DNA of 64,000 nucleotides from Chitinophaga pinensis (GCA_945902745.1 CAMDNE010000010.1:45317-109316), one strand, 5' to 3'; shown: positions 10,001-19,399, counted from the first letter of the stretch. The notes: generated by a model from the sequence alone, not told the origin. A program made the numbers and translations.

Positions 10001-11669
10001 AGCACCATTGGCATTGACTTCTGTAATTACTGATGTTGATTGTTACGGAAATAATTCTGGTTCAGTAGACCTTTCAGTAAGTGGTGGAACAGCCCCTTAT
10101 ACATATCAATGGTCTAATAATGCTTCGATTATCCTTAATACATTTGCTCAGGATATATCAACTCAATATGCAGATAGTTATAATGCTTTAGTTACTGACG
10201 CCAATCTTTGTCAGGCAAATTTAATTTCAATTGTTACTCAACCTGTCGCACCACTGAACTTTACTGGAATAGTCAATGATGTGAATTGTTTCGGAGGAAA
10301 TGATGGTGCTATAGACATTACAGTTACGGGTGGAACAACAAATTATTCATATTCCTGGTCAAATGGGGCTGTTACAGAAGATCTTTCTGCAATTATTTCT
10401 GGAAGTTATACGTTAACAATTACAGATTTTAATGGATGTACAAGTATGAGTTCATTCTCAGTTATTCAACCGAACAGTGCTCTCACAGCAACGCTGGTTA
10501 CAGAAGATGTTTTATGCAATGGAGATGCAACAGGTTCAATTGAATCATTCGTTACTGGAGGTACAACCCCTTATACTTATTTATGGTCCAACGGTGCAAC
10601 AACTGACGAAATCATATCTGTTCAGGCAAATCCTTATTCACTAACGGTGACTGATGCTCAGGGATGTACTTCCTTTACAGGAGCATTGGTTAATGAACCT
10701 TCTGCGTTAATTTTAACTCCAACAGTTACGGATGCATTGTGTTTCGGTAACTCAGACGGACAAATTGTAATTTCTGTGGTTGGAGGGGAACAACCATACT
10801 ACTTCTCTTGGGGGAATCAAAATGAAATATTATTGAATAACGCCAGTGAAACTTTGAGTGGTTTAATTGCTGAAGATTATTTTATTAGAGTTCGTGACAA
10901 AAACAATTGTATCATTGAACAATATATCACTGTTGGTCAGCCTGCACTTCAGGAAGCGTCATTTACTACAACAAATGTTCTTTGCTTTGAAGATAGTACT
11001 GGAATTGTTGATGTAACATTCACTGGTGGAACAATGCCTTTCACAAATGTTTGGAATGACGGTCAGACGACTGAAGATGCAATTGGATTAGGTGCTGGTA
11101 TTTATACATTTATGGGCACAGATGCTCAAGGATGTAAAGTAGGAGATACTGCAATCATCTACCAACCTGATTTAATTGAAATTACTTATGAGATAACTAC
11201 GGTTAGTTGTGTTGATCAATCCGATGCTGTTATTTTTGTAAATGCATATGGTGGAACACCTTCGTATTCATTTAATTGGAGTAGTGGGCAAACAACTCAA
11301 AACGTAGAAGACCTGTTGGCTGGAACTTATATATTGATAATTACCGATAATAATACTTGTAGCCAATCATTCAATTTTGAAATCCTTACAAATGACGTTG
11401 AATGTCTTGATATTCCAAACACCATTACACCGAACGGGGATAATTATAACGACACTTGGATTCTTGAAAATATTGATTTGTACACCAATGCTGTAGTGAA
11501 AATCTTCAACAAATGGGGGAATGAAATATTTTCATCAACAAGTACTTATATTCCTTGGGATGGAACGGATAATGGGAATCCTTTACCGTCAGAAGTTTAT
11601 TATTACATTATTAACCTTAATAACCCGGAGGATAATCAATACACCGGAACAATAACAATTATACGTTAA
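7050..11669 (+). CDS. SprB-repeat adhesin with gliding-motility-type C-terminal domain (1539 aa)
   Basis: Large T9SS-secreted surface protein. A signal peptide (about 1-23, ending SLIAQ) is followed by a unique N-terminal region to about residue 525 containing a Cys/Trp-rich patch (433-455). Twelve SprB repeats follow (about 530-1450), each near 75 residues with the pattern VxCxGxxxGSI, SGGTxPYTYSWSNG, TTEDIS, AGTYTLTVTD and a terminal GCT. The last ~88 residues form the CHU_C/gliding-associated sorting domain (TPNGDNYNDTW, FNKWGNEIF, GTITIIR), the type-B T9SS signal. SprB in Flavobacterium johnsoniae is the mobile gliding adhesin; this protein is far shorter and its sharing of that role is inference. 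A PorP/SprF gene two genes downstream supports export through T9SS. ATG at 7050; a second ATG at 7056 is equally possible. Confidence 0.93.
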   Translation: MNMLTFKKCLFALLLFSHSSLIAQPTQTVDYIVPFASGNQNMWGPSWDAVNLNISVPLFDVSWDESFGFSAITNIIGFDFGFGVNGSFSGTIGAEFNISNFSTGEVAVNYPIDVTLTMNEDLSYDPGDQVRIETEYALEPGTELNTMYPNAGEATLDLYFQMGASLSATLCAFGCTTFPIIPSFNTGMQNINVFTINESEITFFSVNGGAPAYAYSVFPLNTSTIVPNADPLGEIGLTGILDMPHVYTLDGNSGVDLYACGGGEHPDSAYIQVDLNIFDLLSNIPGPQGEILANLDGDEDIPIVSGASLSWTFFGAILNLDFHNKQCFDFNPKVYGRFEFPVAVDYSAYGPTGTLTSSGTSSIINVQIGGYIDYKYPCYFTELNIEPTYSIDGQFRNHTYDSVALYLYMSALSFGLVIPSVEITPEITIPEICIPIPYPCPSWSCPWCWCTYTACTPSFTIPALNSPAIDWDLTDIGLNDPVWEYTLDLTNFQYDWYDNTWALEGFDQHIMADFTMYAQPRTITTTQTNVNCYGQSTGSIDVTINATAYDISTPYTYSWTNGQTTEDISSLPAGAYELISYDTHGCELFTGTTILQPSQELAVGVVAVDKSCNGGPNDGSANITVIGGTSPYTYSWTNGATTEDISGLAPGVYTVTVTDFRGCTKVASATIGQPAVLGQAAAISNVSCNGGVDGAISVDVFGGTLPYTFSWSSGQTTEDLTSIPGGSFTLTVTDGKFCTSIAPYIVSQPIAPLALVISGVNVLCKGGSTGAINLTTSGGTPGYSYQWSSSLGVLLPFITEDLSNVSAGTYFVTATDSKGCIALANQLISEPIQGIASNPTLVHINCFGQSTGSITSGISGGTPGYNYNWSNGATSTNLMNVAAGTYTLTVTDFNLCVGNFTYLLTQPVSGLNLTLAGVNVKCFGESTGSVTSTITGGTQPYSYSWSNGALSANISTVPAATYTLTITDNVGCTVNTSQIISQPLAPLALTSVITDVDCYGNNSGSVDLSVSGGTAPYTYQWSNNASIILNTFAQDISTQYADSYNALVTDANLCQANLISIVTQPVAPLNFTGIVNDVNCFGGNDGAIDITVTGGTTNYSYSWSNGAVTEDLSAIISGSYTLTITDFNGCTSMSSFSVIQPNSALTATLVTEDVLCNGDATGSIESFVTGGTTPYTYLWSNGATTDEIISVQANPYSLTVTDAQGCTSFTGALVNEPSALILTPTVTDALCFGNSDGQIVISVVGGEQPYYFSWGNQNEILLNNASETLSGLIAEDYFIRVRDKNNCIIEQYITVGQPALQEASFTTTNVLCFEDSTGIVDVTFTGGTMPFTNVWNDGQTTEDAIGLGAGIYTFMGTDAQGCKVGDTAIIYQPDLIEITYEITTVSCVDQSDAVIFVNAYGGTPSYSFNWSSGQTTQNVEDLLAGTYILIITDNNTCSQSFNFEILTNDVECLDIPNTITPNGDNYNDTWILENIDLYTNAVVKIFNKWGNEIFSSTSTYIPWDGTDNGNPLPSEVYYYIINLNNPEDNQYTGTITIIR

Positions 11670-11670
11670 A

Positions 11671-14600
11671 ATGAAGAACAGATTCAAGATATTACTGTTG
11701 CTCACAGCTTTGTATTGTCAAAATGCCTTTGCAACAGAGGGTGTTATTTCTCCGCCACCCGCTTGCCCTACAATTCAAACATCTGGAGTAGATGTTTCTT
11801 GCAATGGGTCAACAGATGGTCAGGCAACAGTGACAATAATTGTTCCAAGTTCCGGACCTTATACTTATACGTGGTCCCAAGGAACTGTTCAAAGTGGTTT
11901 TATATTTTCTAGTACAATAACAAACCTTGCAGCTGGAACTTATACCGTAAACATTAAAGATGAATCCACAGGATGTGTTGTAGTCGGCGCAGTCGTTGTA
12001 GACGCACCAGACCCAATTGCAATTTCTGGAGTAGTAAATAGTGTAGGTTGTTTCGGGGCAGCTACTGGATCTGTAAACGTTAATGTAACTGGAGGTACTC
12101 CTGGATATACTTACAACTGGGCTGGACCAACAACATCTGTCGTAGAGGATTTAGCTAATGCTTTTGCAGGGAATTATACGCTTACAGTCACTGACTCAAA
12201 ATCTTGTGTTAAAACCGCAAATTATACAATTACACAACCGATTCAAGCATTAAATTATTCTTATGTAGTTTCAAATGCTGATTGTAATGGAACCGCAACA
12301 GGTGATATTAATCTTACTTTATGGGGAGGAACGACTCCTTATTCCTATTCCTGGAGTACAGGAAGTTTAGCCCAGGATTTGTCCAACATAACGATGGGAA
12401 ATTATAATGTTCTCGTTACGGATGCAAGGGCTTGTACTTTTACGACAAATATTGCTGTTTCTCAACCACCTGTACTTACAGGAACATTAACTACCACGGA
12501 TGTTAATTGTAATGGAGACGCGACAGGTTCTTTGAACTTTGCTCCATTAGGAGGAACACCTGGATATACTTACCAATGGTCAAATTCAACTTCATTGTTT
12601 TCTGAAACTGGTCCAAATTTATTTAACGTCGTAGCTGACAATTATACTGTTGTTATAACAGATGTTAATGGTTGTACCGCAAATGCAAACGGAACTGTTG
12701 GTCAGCCGCCTTTACTCACACTTTCAACTACAGCTATAAATGTAGATTGTTATGGAGGATCCGACGGATCAGTTGACTTAACAGTTAGTGGAGGTTCTTT
12801 TCCTTTCAATTATGCATGGACAAATTCATTAGGATCTGCAGTTTCAGGTATTCAGGATCTTACGGCAGTTCCAGCTTCGATTTATACGGTAATTGTTATT
12901 GATGCTTTGGGATGTACAAAAACTATTTCTCAAGAAATAACACAACCTAATTCCCCAATTTTAGTTCAGGAGGAAATTACCGATGTTCTATGTTTTGGTA
13001 TGAATACTGGAGTAATTGATTTAACTGTATCAGGAGGAACGTCTCCATATTCTTTTAGTTGGTCAAATTCATTTACAACCGAGGATTTAATAAACGTTCT
13101 TACTGGAAATTACTCATACACTGTGACAGATGCAAATGGGTGTACATTTACGAACAGTGTTTTTATTTCTCAGCCCGCTCAAGCATTGACTGTAACTAAT
13201 ACAACTACAGATGTAAATTGTTTTGGTGAGTCAAATGGTGGAATTGATTTGACTGTTACTGGAGGAACTTCACCTTATTATTATTTATGGGCAAATAGTA
13301 CATATTTATTAAGCAATACTACACAGGATCTTGTAAACATTCCTTCAGAAATATACAATTTCGAAGTTGTAGATGCGAACAATTGTAATTTCACAGGTAC
13401 ATTAACCATAACAGAACCACCTTTACTCGAAACATCAGTGACAGGTGTAAATATTCTTTGCAATGGAGGTAACAATGGTTCAGTTGATTTGACTGTCATT
13501 GGTGGTACTCCAATTTATATATACAGTTGGAATACTGGAGATGTGACAGAAGATTTGTCAACTTTAATCGCGGGATATTATGAGGTGACTGTTACAGATG
13601 ATCATGGTTGTTTTTCAACAAGTTCGATTACTCTAACTGAACCACAAGATAGTTTAGATTTTTCATTTACAGTTGAGAACGTTAAATGTAACGATGGAAC
13701 AGATGGTTCAATTGAAGTTGTAATAACAGGTGGAACAACACCTTATAGTTATGCTTGGTCAAATGGCTCATCAATTTCTGAAACCTCTTCTTTAACAGCT
13801 GGATACTATACATTTTTAATTACAGATTTTAATGGGTGTCAGATTGGAGATTCAATTTTTGTTGACCAACCAGATCCACTTACACTAAATGAAGTAATTA
13901 CCCCAGTAACGTGTTTTGGATTTTCTGATGGTATCATAGATATTACTCCATTAGGAGGGACAGCTCCTTTTGATTATACATGGTTTAACTCATCATTCGC
14001 TTTGGCAACTCAAACAGAGGATTTAATCGCCTTTCCAGCAGATATATACCAAGTAGAAATTCTGGATTCTAATGGATGTTTTTACGAGATGTTCTTTGAA
14101 ATCGTTGAACCTGAAATATTGGCGATAGATTATACTTTCACAATTATTAGTTGTCCTGGTGGATCAGATGGAACTATTTCTGTTGATATAACAGGAGGAA
14201 ATCCGGCTTACACTACAACTTGGTCGAATGGTGAAATTTCTGAAGATTTGACAGGGCTTAGCGCAGGAGTTTATTCTCTTATTGTGGTTGATACAAAGAG
14301 CTGTACAGATTCAATTACGGTAGAAATTACAGAACCGGACACGATGAAAATGACTTTTGAAGTTGTTGAGATCAGTTGTATTGATCAACACGACGGAACG
14401 GCATTGGTATTGCCAACAGGTGGAAATGGAGGATACAGTTATTTATGGTCGAATGGTGAAACGACAGCTTTAATTGAAAATTTATATAATCAGTATTATA
14501 CTGTTACAGTAACAGATATTTTAGGATGTACTACACAGGATTCTGTGTTTATTCCTAAAAATGAAATTCCTTGTGTGGATCCTGTAAATGCATTTTCTCC

Positions 14601-14838
14601 GAACTTTGACGCATATAATGACACTTGGGAGATAGACAACATGCATTTATACCCAGATGCGGAAATGCAAATTTTCAATAAATGGGGAAATCTCATTCAT
14701 ACCCAAACAGGTGTTTACGCTCCTTGGAATGGTTACGTAAATGATCAACCGTTACCATCAGAAACCTATTATTATATTTTGAACTTAAACTTTGAGGAAC
14801 GCAAACCTCTTGTTGGAAACATAACAATTGTAAGATAA
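11671..14838 (+). CDS. Second SprB-repeat adhesin with gliding-motility-type C-terminal domain (1055 aa)
   Basis: Companion of the preceding adhesin, starting one base after its stop codon. A signal peptide (about 1-21, ending NAFA) is followed almost immediately by twelve SprB repeats (about 38-965), so the protein is nearly all repeat with no unique N-terminal head. Repeats carry the same signatures: CNG/CFG near the start, GGT-x-PY-x-YxW in the middle and a closing GC in most copies. The last ~88 residues are a CHU_C-type sorting domain closely resembling that of the upstream protein (FSPNFDAYNDTW, FNKWGN, LPSETYYY), implying T9SS export and cell-surface attachment. Likely a filamentous adhesin or stalk; whether it pairs with the upstream protein is inference from the operon. 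The gene overlaps the PorP/SprF gene by one base (TAATG). Confidence 0.93.
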   Translation: MKNRFKILLLLTALYCQNAFATEGVISPPPACPTIQTSGVDVSCNGSTDGQATVTIIVPSSGPYTYTWSQGTVQSGFIFSSTITNLAAGTYTVNIKDESTGCVVVGAVVVDAPDPIAISGVVNSVGCFGAATGSVNVNVTGGTPGYTYNWAGPTTSVVEDLANAFAGNYTLTVTDSKSCVKTANYTITQPIQALNYSYVVSNADCNGTATGDINLTLWGGTTPYSYSWSTGSLAQDLSNITMGNYNVLVTDARACTFTTNIAVSQPPVLTGTLTTTDVNCNGDATGSLNFAPLGGTPGYTYQWSNSTSLFSETGPNLFNVVADNYTVVITDVNGCTANANGTVGQPPLLTLSTTAINVDCYGGSDGSVDLTVSGGSFPFNYAWTNSLGSAVSGIQDLTAVPASIYTVIVIDALGCTKTISQEITQPNSPILVQEEITDVLCFGMNTGVIDLTVSGGTSPYSFSWSNSFTTEDLINVLTGNYSYTVTDANGCTFTNSVFISQPAQALTVTNTTTDVNCFGESNGGIDLTVTGGTSPYYYLWANSTYLLSNTTQDLVNIPSEIYNFEVVDANNCNFTGTLTITEPPLLETSVTGVNILCNGGNNGSVDLTVIGGTPIYIYSWNTGDVTEDLSTLIAGYYEVTVTDDHGCFSTSSITLTEPQDSLDFSFTVENVKCNDGTDGSIEVVITGGTTPYSYAWSNGSSISETSSLTAGYYTFLITDFNGCQIGDSIFVDQPDPLTLNEVITPVTCFGFSDGIIDITPLGGTAPFDYTWFNSSFALATQTEDLIAFPADIYQVEILDSNGCFYEMFFEIVEPEILAIDYTFTIISCPGGSDGTISVDITGGNPAYTTTWSNGEISEDLTGLSAGVYSLIVVDTKSCTDSITVEITEPDTMKMTFEVVEISCIDQHDGTALVLPTGGNGGYSYLWSNGETTALIENLYNQYYTVTVTDILGCTTQDSVFIPKNEIPCVDPVNAFSPNFDAYNDTWEIDNMHLYPDAEMQIFNKWGNLIHTQTGVYAPWNGYVNDQPLPSETYYYILNLNFEERKPLVGNITIVR

Positions 14839-15788
14839 TGAAAAAGTATATTACCATTTTAGCACTAACAATTTCAGGAGTAGCTTATACTCAGCAAATT
14901 GCTTTAAATTCTCAGTATTTGTTTAATGAAATGATTGTTAACGCTGGAGCAACAGGAGCAAAGGAATACATTCCAATACAATTTAATTTCCGTAAGCAAT
15001 GGACTAGTTTTCCAGGTGCGCCGACGACTCAATTAATATCAGCTCATTCAAAAATCGCAAAGAAAATGGGTTTTGGTGGAGTTATTTTTAATGACGTTTC
15101 TGGACCTAGTAGAAGAACTGGGATGAATATTAATATAGCATATCATTTGCAATTAGATAAGAATAATATGCATAGATTGGGGTTGGGATTGGGAATTAGT
15201 TTGACGCAACATTTAATAGATGTTACTAAGCTAACGACATACCTACCAGACGATCCATCAGTTTTGCGTGGATACAATAACCAAATGGTTCCAGATGCGA
15301 ATTTTGGCGTATTTTATCATTTCAAAGACAAAGGTTTTGCTGGGATATCTGCCTCAAATCTTGTTCAATTAGACAGAGATCTTTATAGTTTTGAACTTCC
15401 AATATACAATACATTGAACAGAACTTATTATGTGATTGGTGGGTATCATTTTTCTTTAGGAAAGAATTTTGGAATTAAGACTACTGCTTTATCTCAAATT
15501 ATCGAAACAGGTACTTGGCAAATTGATGGGACTTTACTAGGGACATATAAGGATATTTTATGGCTAGGCGCATCATATCGCCATACTGACGCTGTAGCTT
15601 TCCTTATAGGCGGAAAAGCAGGGCCATTTAAATTTGGGTATTCTTATGATTATACATTATCTGACATAGGTAAGTATTCGTCAGGTTCACATGAGATTTT
15701 TCTTGAATTGCAATTGCAAAGACCTGAATCAGGATCGGCATCAACTCCATGGATGAAAAGAAATAGAATTTTTAAGCCTAGGATTTAA
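14838..15788 (+). CDS. PorP/SprF family type IX secretion outer-membrane protein
   Basis: A 316-residue protein with signal peptide (cleavage near AYTQQ) and features of the PorP/SprF family (TIGR03519): a Q-x-LFNE-x-x-VN-x-GATGA segment, the FRKQWTSFPGAPTT motif (about 50-65), GFGG and a series of amphipathic beta strands expected to form an outer-membrane barrel. In F. johnsoniae SprF is needed for secretion of SprB, and SprF-like proteins are typically encoded just after their type-B CTD cargo, exactly as here. I infer that this copy serves the two adhesins upstream. Start ATG at 14838 overlaps the upstream stop by one base, and its own stop overlaps the next start by one base, so translation is probably coupled. 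Confidence 0.92.
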   Translation: MKKYITILALTISGVAYTQQIALNSQYLFNEMIVNAGATGAKEYIPIQFNFRKQWTSFPGAPTTQLISAHSKIAKKMGFGGVIFNDVSGPSRRTGMNINIAYHLQLDKNNMHRLGLGLGISLTQHLIDVTKLTTYLPDDPSVLRGYNNQMVPDANFGVFYHFKDKGFAGISASNLVQLDRDLYSFELPIYNTLNRTYYVIGGYHFSLGKNFGIKTTALSQIIETGTWQIDGTLLGTYKDILWLGASYRHTDAVAFLIGGKAGPFKFGYSYDYTLSDIGKYSSGSHEIFLELQLQRPESGSASTPWMKRNRIFKPRI

Positions 15789-17389
15789 TGAAAAATTTTT
15801 TATTGGGATTATGTGCGTTTTGCTACTTTGGGGCATTAGGCCAAAGTATGAAAGAGGCTGAAAAATATTTTAATAACTTTGAGTATAAGCATGCTTTTGA
15901 TATTTACGACACGCTTTATGGAAAAGAATCTTTTTCTACAGAAGAATTAAAACGTTATTCGTATTCTAGTTTTGCTATTGGAGAATTCCAAACATGTTAT
16001 GAGATTTTGCCAAATCTTGTTTCTCAGAGCGACATTGAGCCATTATTCATCTACATGAAAGGTGAAGTTTGCTTTTACCTGAATAAATATGATGAAGCAA
16101 AAGTTGCGTATGGTGAATATCAAAAACTCGATTCAGAACATGATGTTTCTATAAAAATTGAATCATGTGATCAAATTCCAATCTGGACAGCTATGGAATA
16201 TTTGAAAATAGTAGGTTTAACGAACAATTCAAGTAAGGCGGATAATTCTGGAATGACTACATCTGCTGGAGCTTTTGAATTTCATGAACAAGGCATGGAT
16301 AGTATTGGTAGTGGAATTGCAATAGAATTTATCGACAATTCTGAATTGATTATAATGCGACCATACTTTAAAGACAATAGTGGTGAAATTCACCCAGTTG
16401 TAATTGATGATTTATATAAATTTGCTTCTATTGCTTCTATTGCTTTACAAGAAGTTAATGGTATGATTTTTTTATCAATTGCCGAGCCAATCTCTACTGA
16501 TACCGAAAAATTACCTGCTCATCTTTATACAGGTAAATGGAATCCATCTGATTATTCGATAAGTGAAATAGCGCCTTGGCAATTTGGTGGATTTGAAGAT
16601 TCATCTAGTTGCGCTCATATTGCTATAAGTGCAAATGGAACGAAAATTATTTTCACAAAAATGTATGAGGACAATTCGGATTTGTACTCATCTGACTTCG
16701 AAAATGGAACTTGGTCTAATCCAGTTGCTTTCTCAAAAATAAACACTCCGTTAAATGAAATGTATCCTGTTTTTCAGGGTGATTCCTTGTTAACTTTTTC
16801 AACTGATGGTAGACCAGGTTATGGTAATTTGGATATATTCAATTACAATCTTGCTAGTGGAGAAATTGAACATATGAAAACGCCTGTTAATGGCCCAATG
16901 GATGATTTTTATTTCAAGTATTTAAGTCTAGATTCAGCTTTATTTACTTCAAATAGGTACAACGGAAAAGGTGATGATGATTGCTATCAGATCAAGTTCA
17001 GAGAATCTAAAAAGGTGCCTGATTCGACAGATTATTTTGCTTTTGCAGATAAATGGGTGGATCAAAACATTTATTTTGATTTCGATAAATTCGATTTGAA
17101 AAAAGATGTGAAGATCATCGATGAACTTATAGTATTCTTGAAAAAGTATCCTACCTTAAAAATCCAACTTGAGGCGCATGCTGATAGCCGTGGTATCGAT
17201 GCGTATAATGATTATCTAAGTGAAAAACGTGCCGTTACAGTAAAATCAGAATTGGTAGGAATGGGTATTGCATCAGAGCAAATTGTTATTGAAGCGAAAG
17301 GTGAATCTGCTCCTCTAGTTATATGTGAAAAATGTTCAGAAGAAATGCATGCAAGTAACCGTGTTGTAATTATTCGATTGCTTCGATGA
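15788..17389 (+). CDS. TPR / PD40 beta-propeller / OmpA-family envelope protein
   Basis: A 533-residue protein: signal peptide (about 1-18), helical TPR-like region (about 20-125, starting SMKEAEKYFNNFEY), PD40/WD40-like propeller blades (about 250-400, with TKMYEDNSDLYSS and LLTFSTDGRPGYGNLDIF) and a C-terminal OmpA peptidoglycan-binding domain (about 415-533, YFDFDKFDLK, AHADSRG, NDYLSEKRA). This is the usual layout of OmpA proteins following SprF-type genes in Bacteroidota, and it recalls PorE of the T9SS, though PorE identity is not claimed. OmpA domains bind diaminopimelate in peptidoglycan, so it probably ties the secretion/adhesion apparatus to the wall. Last gene of the operon, it ends only 3 bases from a convergent gene. 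Confidence 0.88.
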   Translation: MKNFLLGLCAFCYFGALGQSMKEAEKYFNNFEYKHAFDIYDTLYGKESFSTEELKRYSYSSFAIGEFQTCYEILPNLVSQSDIEPLFIYMKGEVCFYLNKYDEAKVAYGEYQKLDSEHDVSIKIESCDQIPIWTAMEYLKIVGLTNNSSKADNSGMTTSAGAFEFHEQGMDSIGSGIAIEFIDNSELIIMRPYFKDNSGEIHPVVIDDLYKFASIASIALQEVNGMIFLSIAEPISTDTEKLPAHLYTGKWNPSDYSISEIAPWQFGGFEDSSSCAHIAISANGTKIIFTKMYEDNSDLYSSDFENGTWSNPVAFSKINTPLNEMYPVFQGDSLLTFSTDGRPGYGNLDIFNYNLASGEIEHMKTPVNGPMDDFYFKYLSLDSALFTSNRYNGKGDDDCYQIKFRESKKVPDSTDYFAFADKWVDQNIYFDFDKFDLKKDVKIIDELIVFLKKYPTLKIQLEAHADSRGIDAYNDYLSEKRAVTVKSELVGMGIASEQIVIEAKGESAPLVICEKCSEEMHASNRVVIIRLLR

Positions 17390-17392
17390 AAA

Positions 17393-18043
17393 TCAATCCA
17401 CATCAGTGACCACTATATAACCTGCCGGAATTGCTGTTGAGAAAATAGTTTTCTTATCAGGAACTGAAAAAGTGAGGTTGGAAGCTTTAAAATTCATCAT
17501 TACTCCGTCCTTTACGGTTTGAAATTCCATTGGTAATCCGGGAATATTAGAGTTGATAATGGATTGACCATTCAGGTCGATTTTAATGTCATTGGTGTAC
17601 CAATAAATATATTCTATACTGTCGGATCTCATAATAGCTTTTTTGCATTTATAACCCAAAATAGTTTTGTGTTCATCGATCAATTCGACAGTTAAAGTCG
17701 TGTCTGGTTTAGGAAGAGATTCATTGAATTTAGACGCTTCCATTTTAGTTGCAAATTTTCCTTTAGGAGTGGAGAACAAACTCAATGAACGATTTATTTT
17801 CCAATCAACAATAGAGGTAATCGCATACATTTCTCCCATCTTAAAGTCAATGCGTGATTTATCGCGCATGAAATAAACTTTCATGGAACTGTTTCTTAAC
17901 ATCCCAACTTGCTGTCGAACTTGAAGGCTTGTATCCATAGCATTCACATCTATAACAAATTCAAGCAACCCTTCTTTTTGTTGCGCGAAGGAATTAAACC
18001 CGATGAAGGTTAATAATATTAGTAGAGATATATGTTTAATCAT
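17393..18043 (-). CDS. Exported DUF4412/GLPGLI-like protein
   Basis: About 216 residues from ATG at 18043, which begins a normal signal peptide (MIKHISLLILL, cleavage near NSFAQQ). A TTG five codons earlier is possible but less convincing. The mature protein has the order typical of DUF4412/GLPGLI periplasmic proteins: an opening strand (GLLEFVIDV), M-K-V-Y-F-x-R-D-KSRIDF, a stretch recalling DWKINRSLSLF, then TILGYKCKKAIM, YWYTNDI and IPGLPMEFQTV. Function of the family is unknown; a beta-sheet lipocalin- or LolA-like fold is often predicted. It is convergent with the adhesin operon, 3 bases apart, with no hairpin between them, so transcripts probably overlap. Monocistronic. Confidence 0.75.
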   Translation of the reverse strand: MIKHISLLILLTFIGFNSFAQQKEGLLEFVIDVNAMDTSLQVRQQVGMLRNSSMKVYFMRDKSRIDFKMGEMYAITSIVDWKINRSLSLFSTPKGKFATKMEASKFNESLPKPDTTLTVELIDEHKTILGYKCKKAIMRSDSIEYIYWYTNDIKIDLNGQSIINSNIPGLPMEFQTVKDGVMMNFKASNLTFSVPDKKTIFSTAIPAGYIVVTDVD

Positions 18044-18202
18044 ATGTAAATATAGCAAAAGTCGACAGTATAATTAAATTGGTGTTTTCAAAACGTATTT
18101 TTTCAGTGTTATGAACTGTGATGCCCTGATGATAATAACTTCAACTTTAATTGTCAACGAATTTCTATATAAATACTACCTTTACTTTTTCAAAATCAAA
18201 GC

Positions 18203-19285
18203 ATGTCAGATCTTTTATCAAAATTAGAAGCAATTCATTACCGTTTTATTGAAGTTGGAACAAAAATAGTCGATCCAGATATTATTTCTGACATGGACCG
18301 ATATGTGAAGTTGACAAAAGAGTATAAGGATCTTGAAGAATTAGATAATGTCTATAAAGAATACAAAAATCTAATTGGAAATCTAAAAAGTTCGAGAGAA
18401 TTATTAGAAATTGAAACCGATCTTGAAATGCGAGAAATGGCAAAGATGGAAATCGATGAGTTGGATCAAAAAATTCCTCTTATAGAAGAGGAGATCAAAA
18501 TGATGCTGATTCCAAAAGATCCAGAAGACGATAAAAATGCCATTATGGAGATTCGCTCTGGAACAGGTGGTGATGAGGCATGCATTTTTGTGGAAGATAT
18601 CTTTCGGATGTATACTATGTTTTTCAAGGAAATGGGTTGGCAGTATGATATTCTCAATTCATCACCAGGAACAGTAAAAGGATACAAAGAAATTTCGTTG
18701 GAAATTATTGGTGTTGGACTTTATGGAATGCTAAAGTTTGAATCTGGTGTTCATCGCGTCCAACGAGTTCCAGAAACAGAATCACAAGGACGGGTACATA
18801 CCTCTGCAATTACAGTGGCTGTTTTACCAGAGGCAGAGGAAGTGGACTTTGAACTGGACATGAATGATGTTCGGAAAGATACTTTTAGAGCATCTGGAGC
18901 TGGTGGTCAGCACATAAATAAGACTGAATCAGCGATACGATTAACGCATTTACCAACTATGACTGTTGTTGAGTGTCAGGATGGGCGATCTCAACATAAA
19001 AACTTAGCGAAAGCAATTTCAGTTCTACGCTCTCGTTTGTATCAAGCTGAATTAGATCGCGTTCATGAAATACGTGCAGCTCATCGTAAAACGTTGGTTT
19101 CTACTGGTGATAGATCTGCAAAAATCAGAACTTACAATTATCCACAAGGTAGAATTACAGATCACAGAATCAACAAAACTATCTATAACCTAAGTGCTTT
19201 CATGAATGGAGATATGCGTGAAATGATCGACGCGTTGAAATTAGCTGAAAATGCTGAAAAATTAAAAGGTCAAGAGGTAATTTAA
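18203..19285 (+). CDS. prfA: Peptide chain release factor 1
   Basis: RF1 recognises UAA and UAG stop codons in the ribosomal A site and triggers peptidyl-tRNA hydrolysis. The 360-residue length is typical. The catalytic GGQ tripeptide is at residues 234-236 in the context SGAGGQHINKTESA, and the stop-codon-reading P-x-T motif is PET at 190-192 (RVPETESQGRVHTS), which marks it as RF1 rather than RF2 (SPF). The N-terminal coiled-coil domain is present, with SGTGGDEA near residue 120. Start ATG at 18203. It stands alone, divergent from the DUF4412-like gene; no prmC methyltransferase gene follows. Confidence 0.97.
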   Translation: MSDLLSKLEAIHYRFIEVGTKIVDPDIISDMDRYVKLTKEYKDLEELDNVYKEYKNLIGNLKSSRELLEIETDLEMREMAKMEIDELDQKIPLIEEEIKMMLIPKDPEDDKNAIMEIRSGTGGDEACIFVEDIFRMYTMFFKEMGWQYDILNSSPGTVKGYKEISLEIIGVGLYGMLKFESGVHRVQRVPETESQGRVHTSAITVAVLPEAEEVDFELDMNDVRKDTFRASGAGGQHINKTESAIRLTHLPTMTVVECQDGRSQHKNLAKAISVLRSRLYQAELDRVHEIRAAHRKTLVSTGDRSAKIRTYNYPQGRITDHRINKTIYNLSAFMNGDMREMIDALKLAENAEKLKGQEVI

Positions 19286-19399
19286 ACAATTGAGTTTTTT
19301 GGCTGTTTCTTACTTTAGTAATCTATTTGAACCGATTAACATCTTTTGTCTTTTTATTCCTATTTGCTCTATCGATATTTGCACCCATATTATTTTAAC

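Noticed and set aside
8620..14500. Possible CRISPR or DNA-level repeat array
   Set aside because: The regular units are protein repeats of about 225 bases, divergent at DNA level, without equal spacers.
14838..15790. Frameshift at the adhesin/SprF and SprF/OmpA junctions
   Set aside because: The one-base overlaps are TAATG stop-start junctions, a normal sign of coupled translation; each frame begins with its own signal peptide.
19346..19399. Upstream TTG start for the TonB receptor
   Set aside because: It puts extra residues before a proper signal peptide that begins at ATG 19400.
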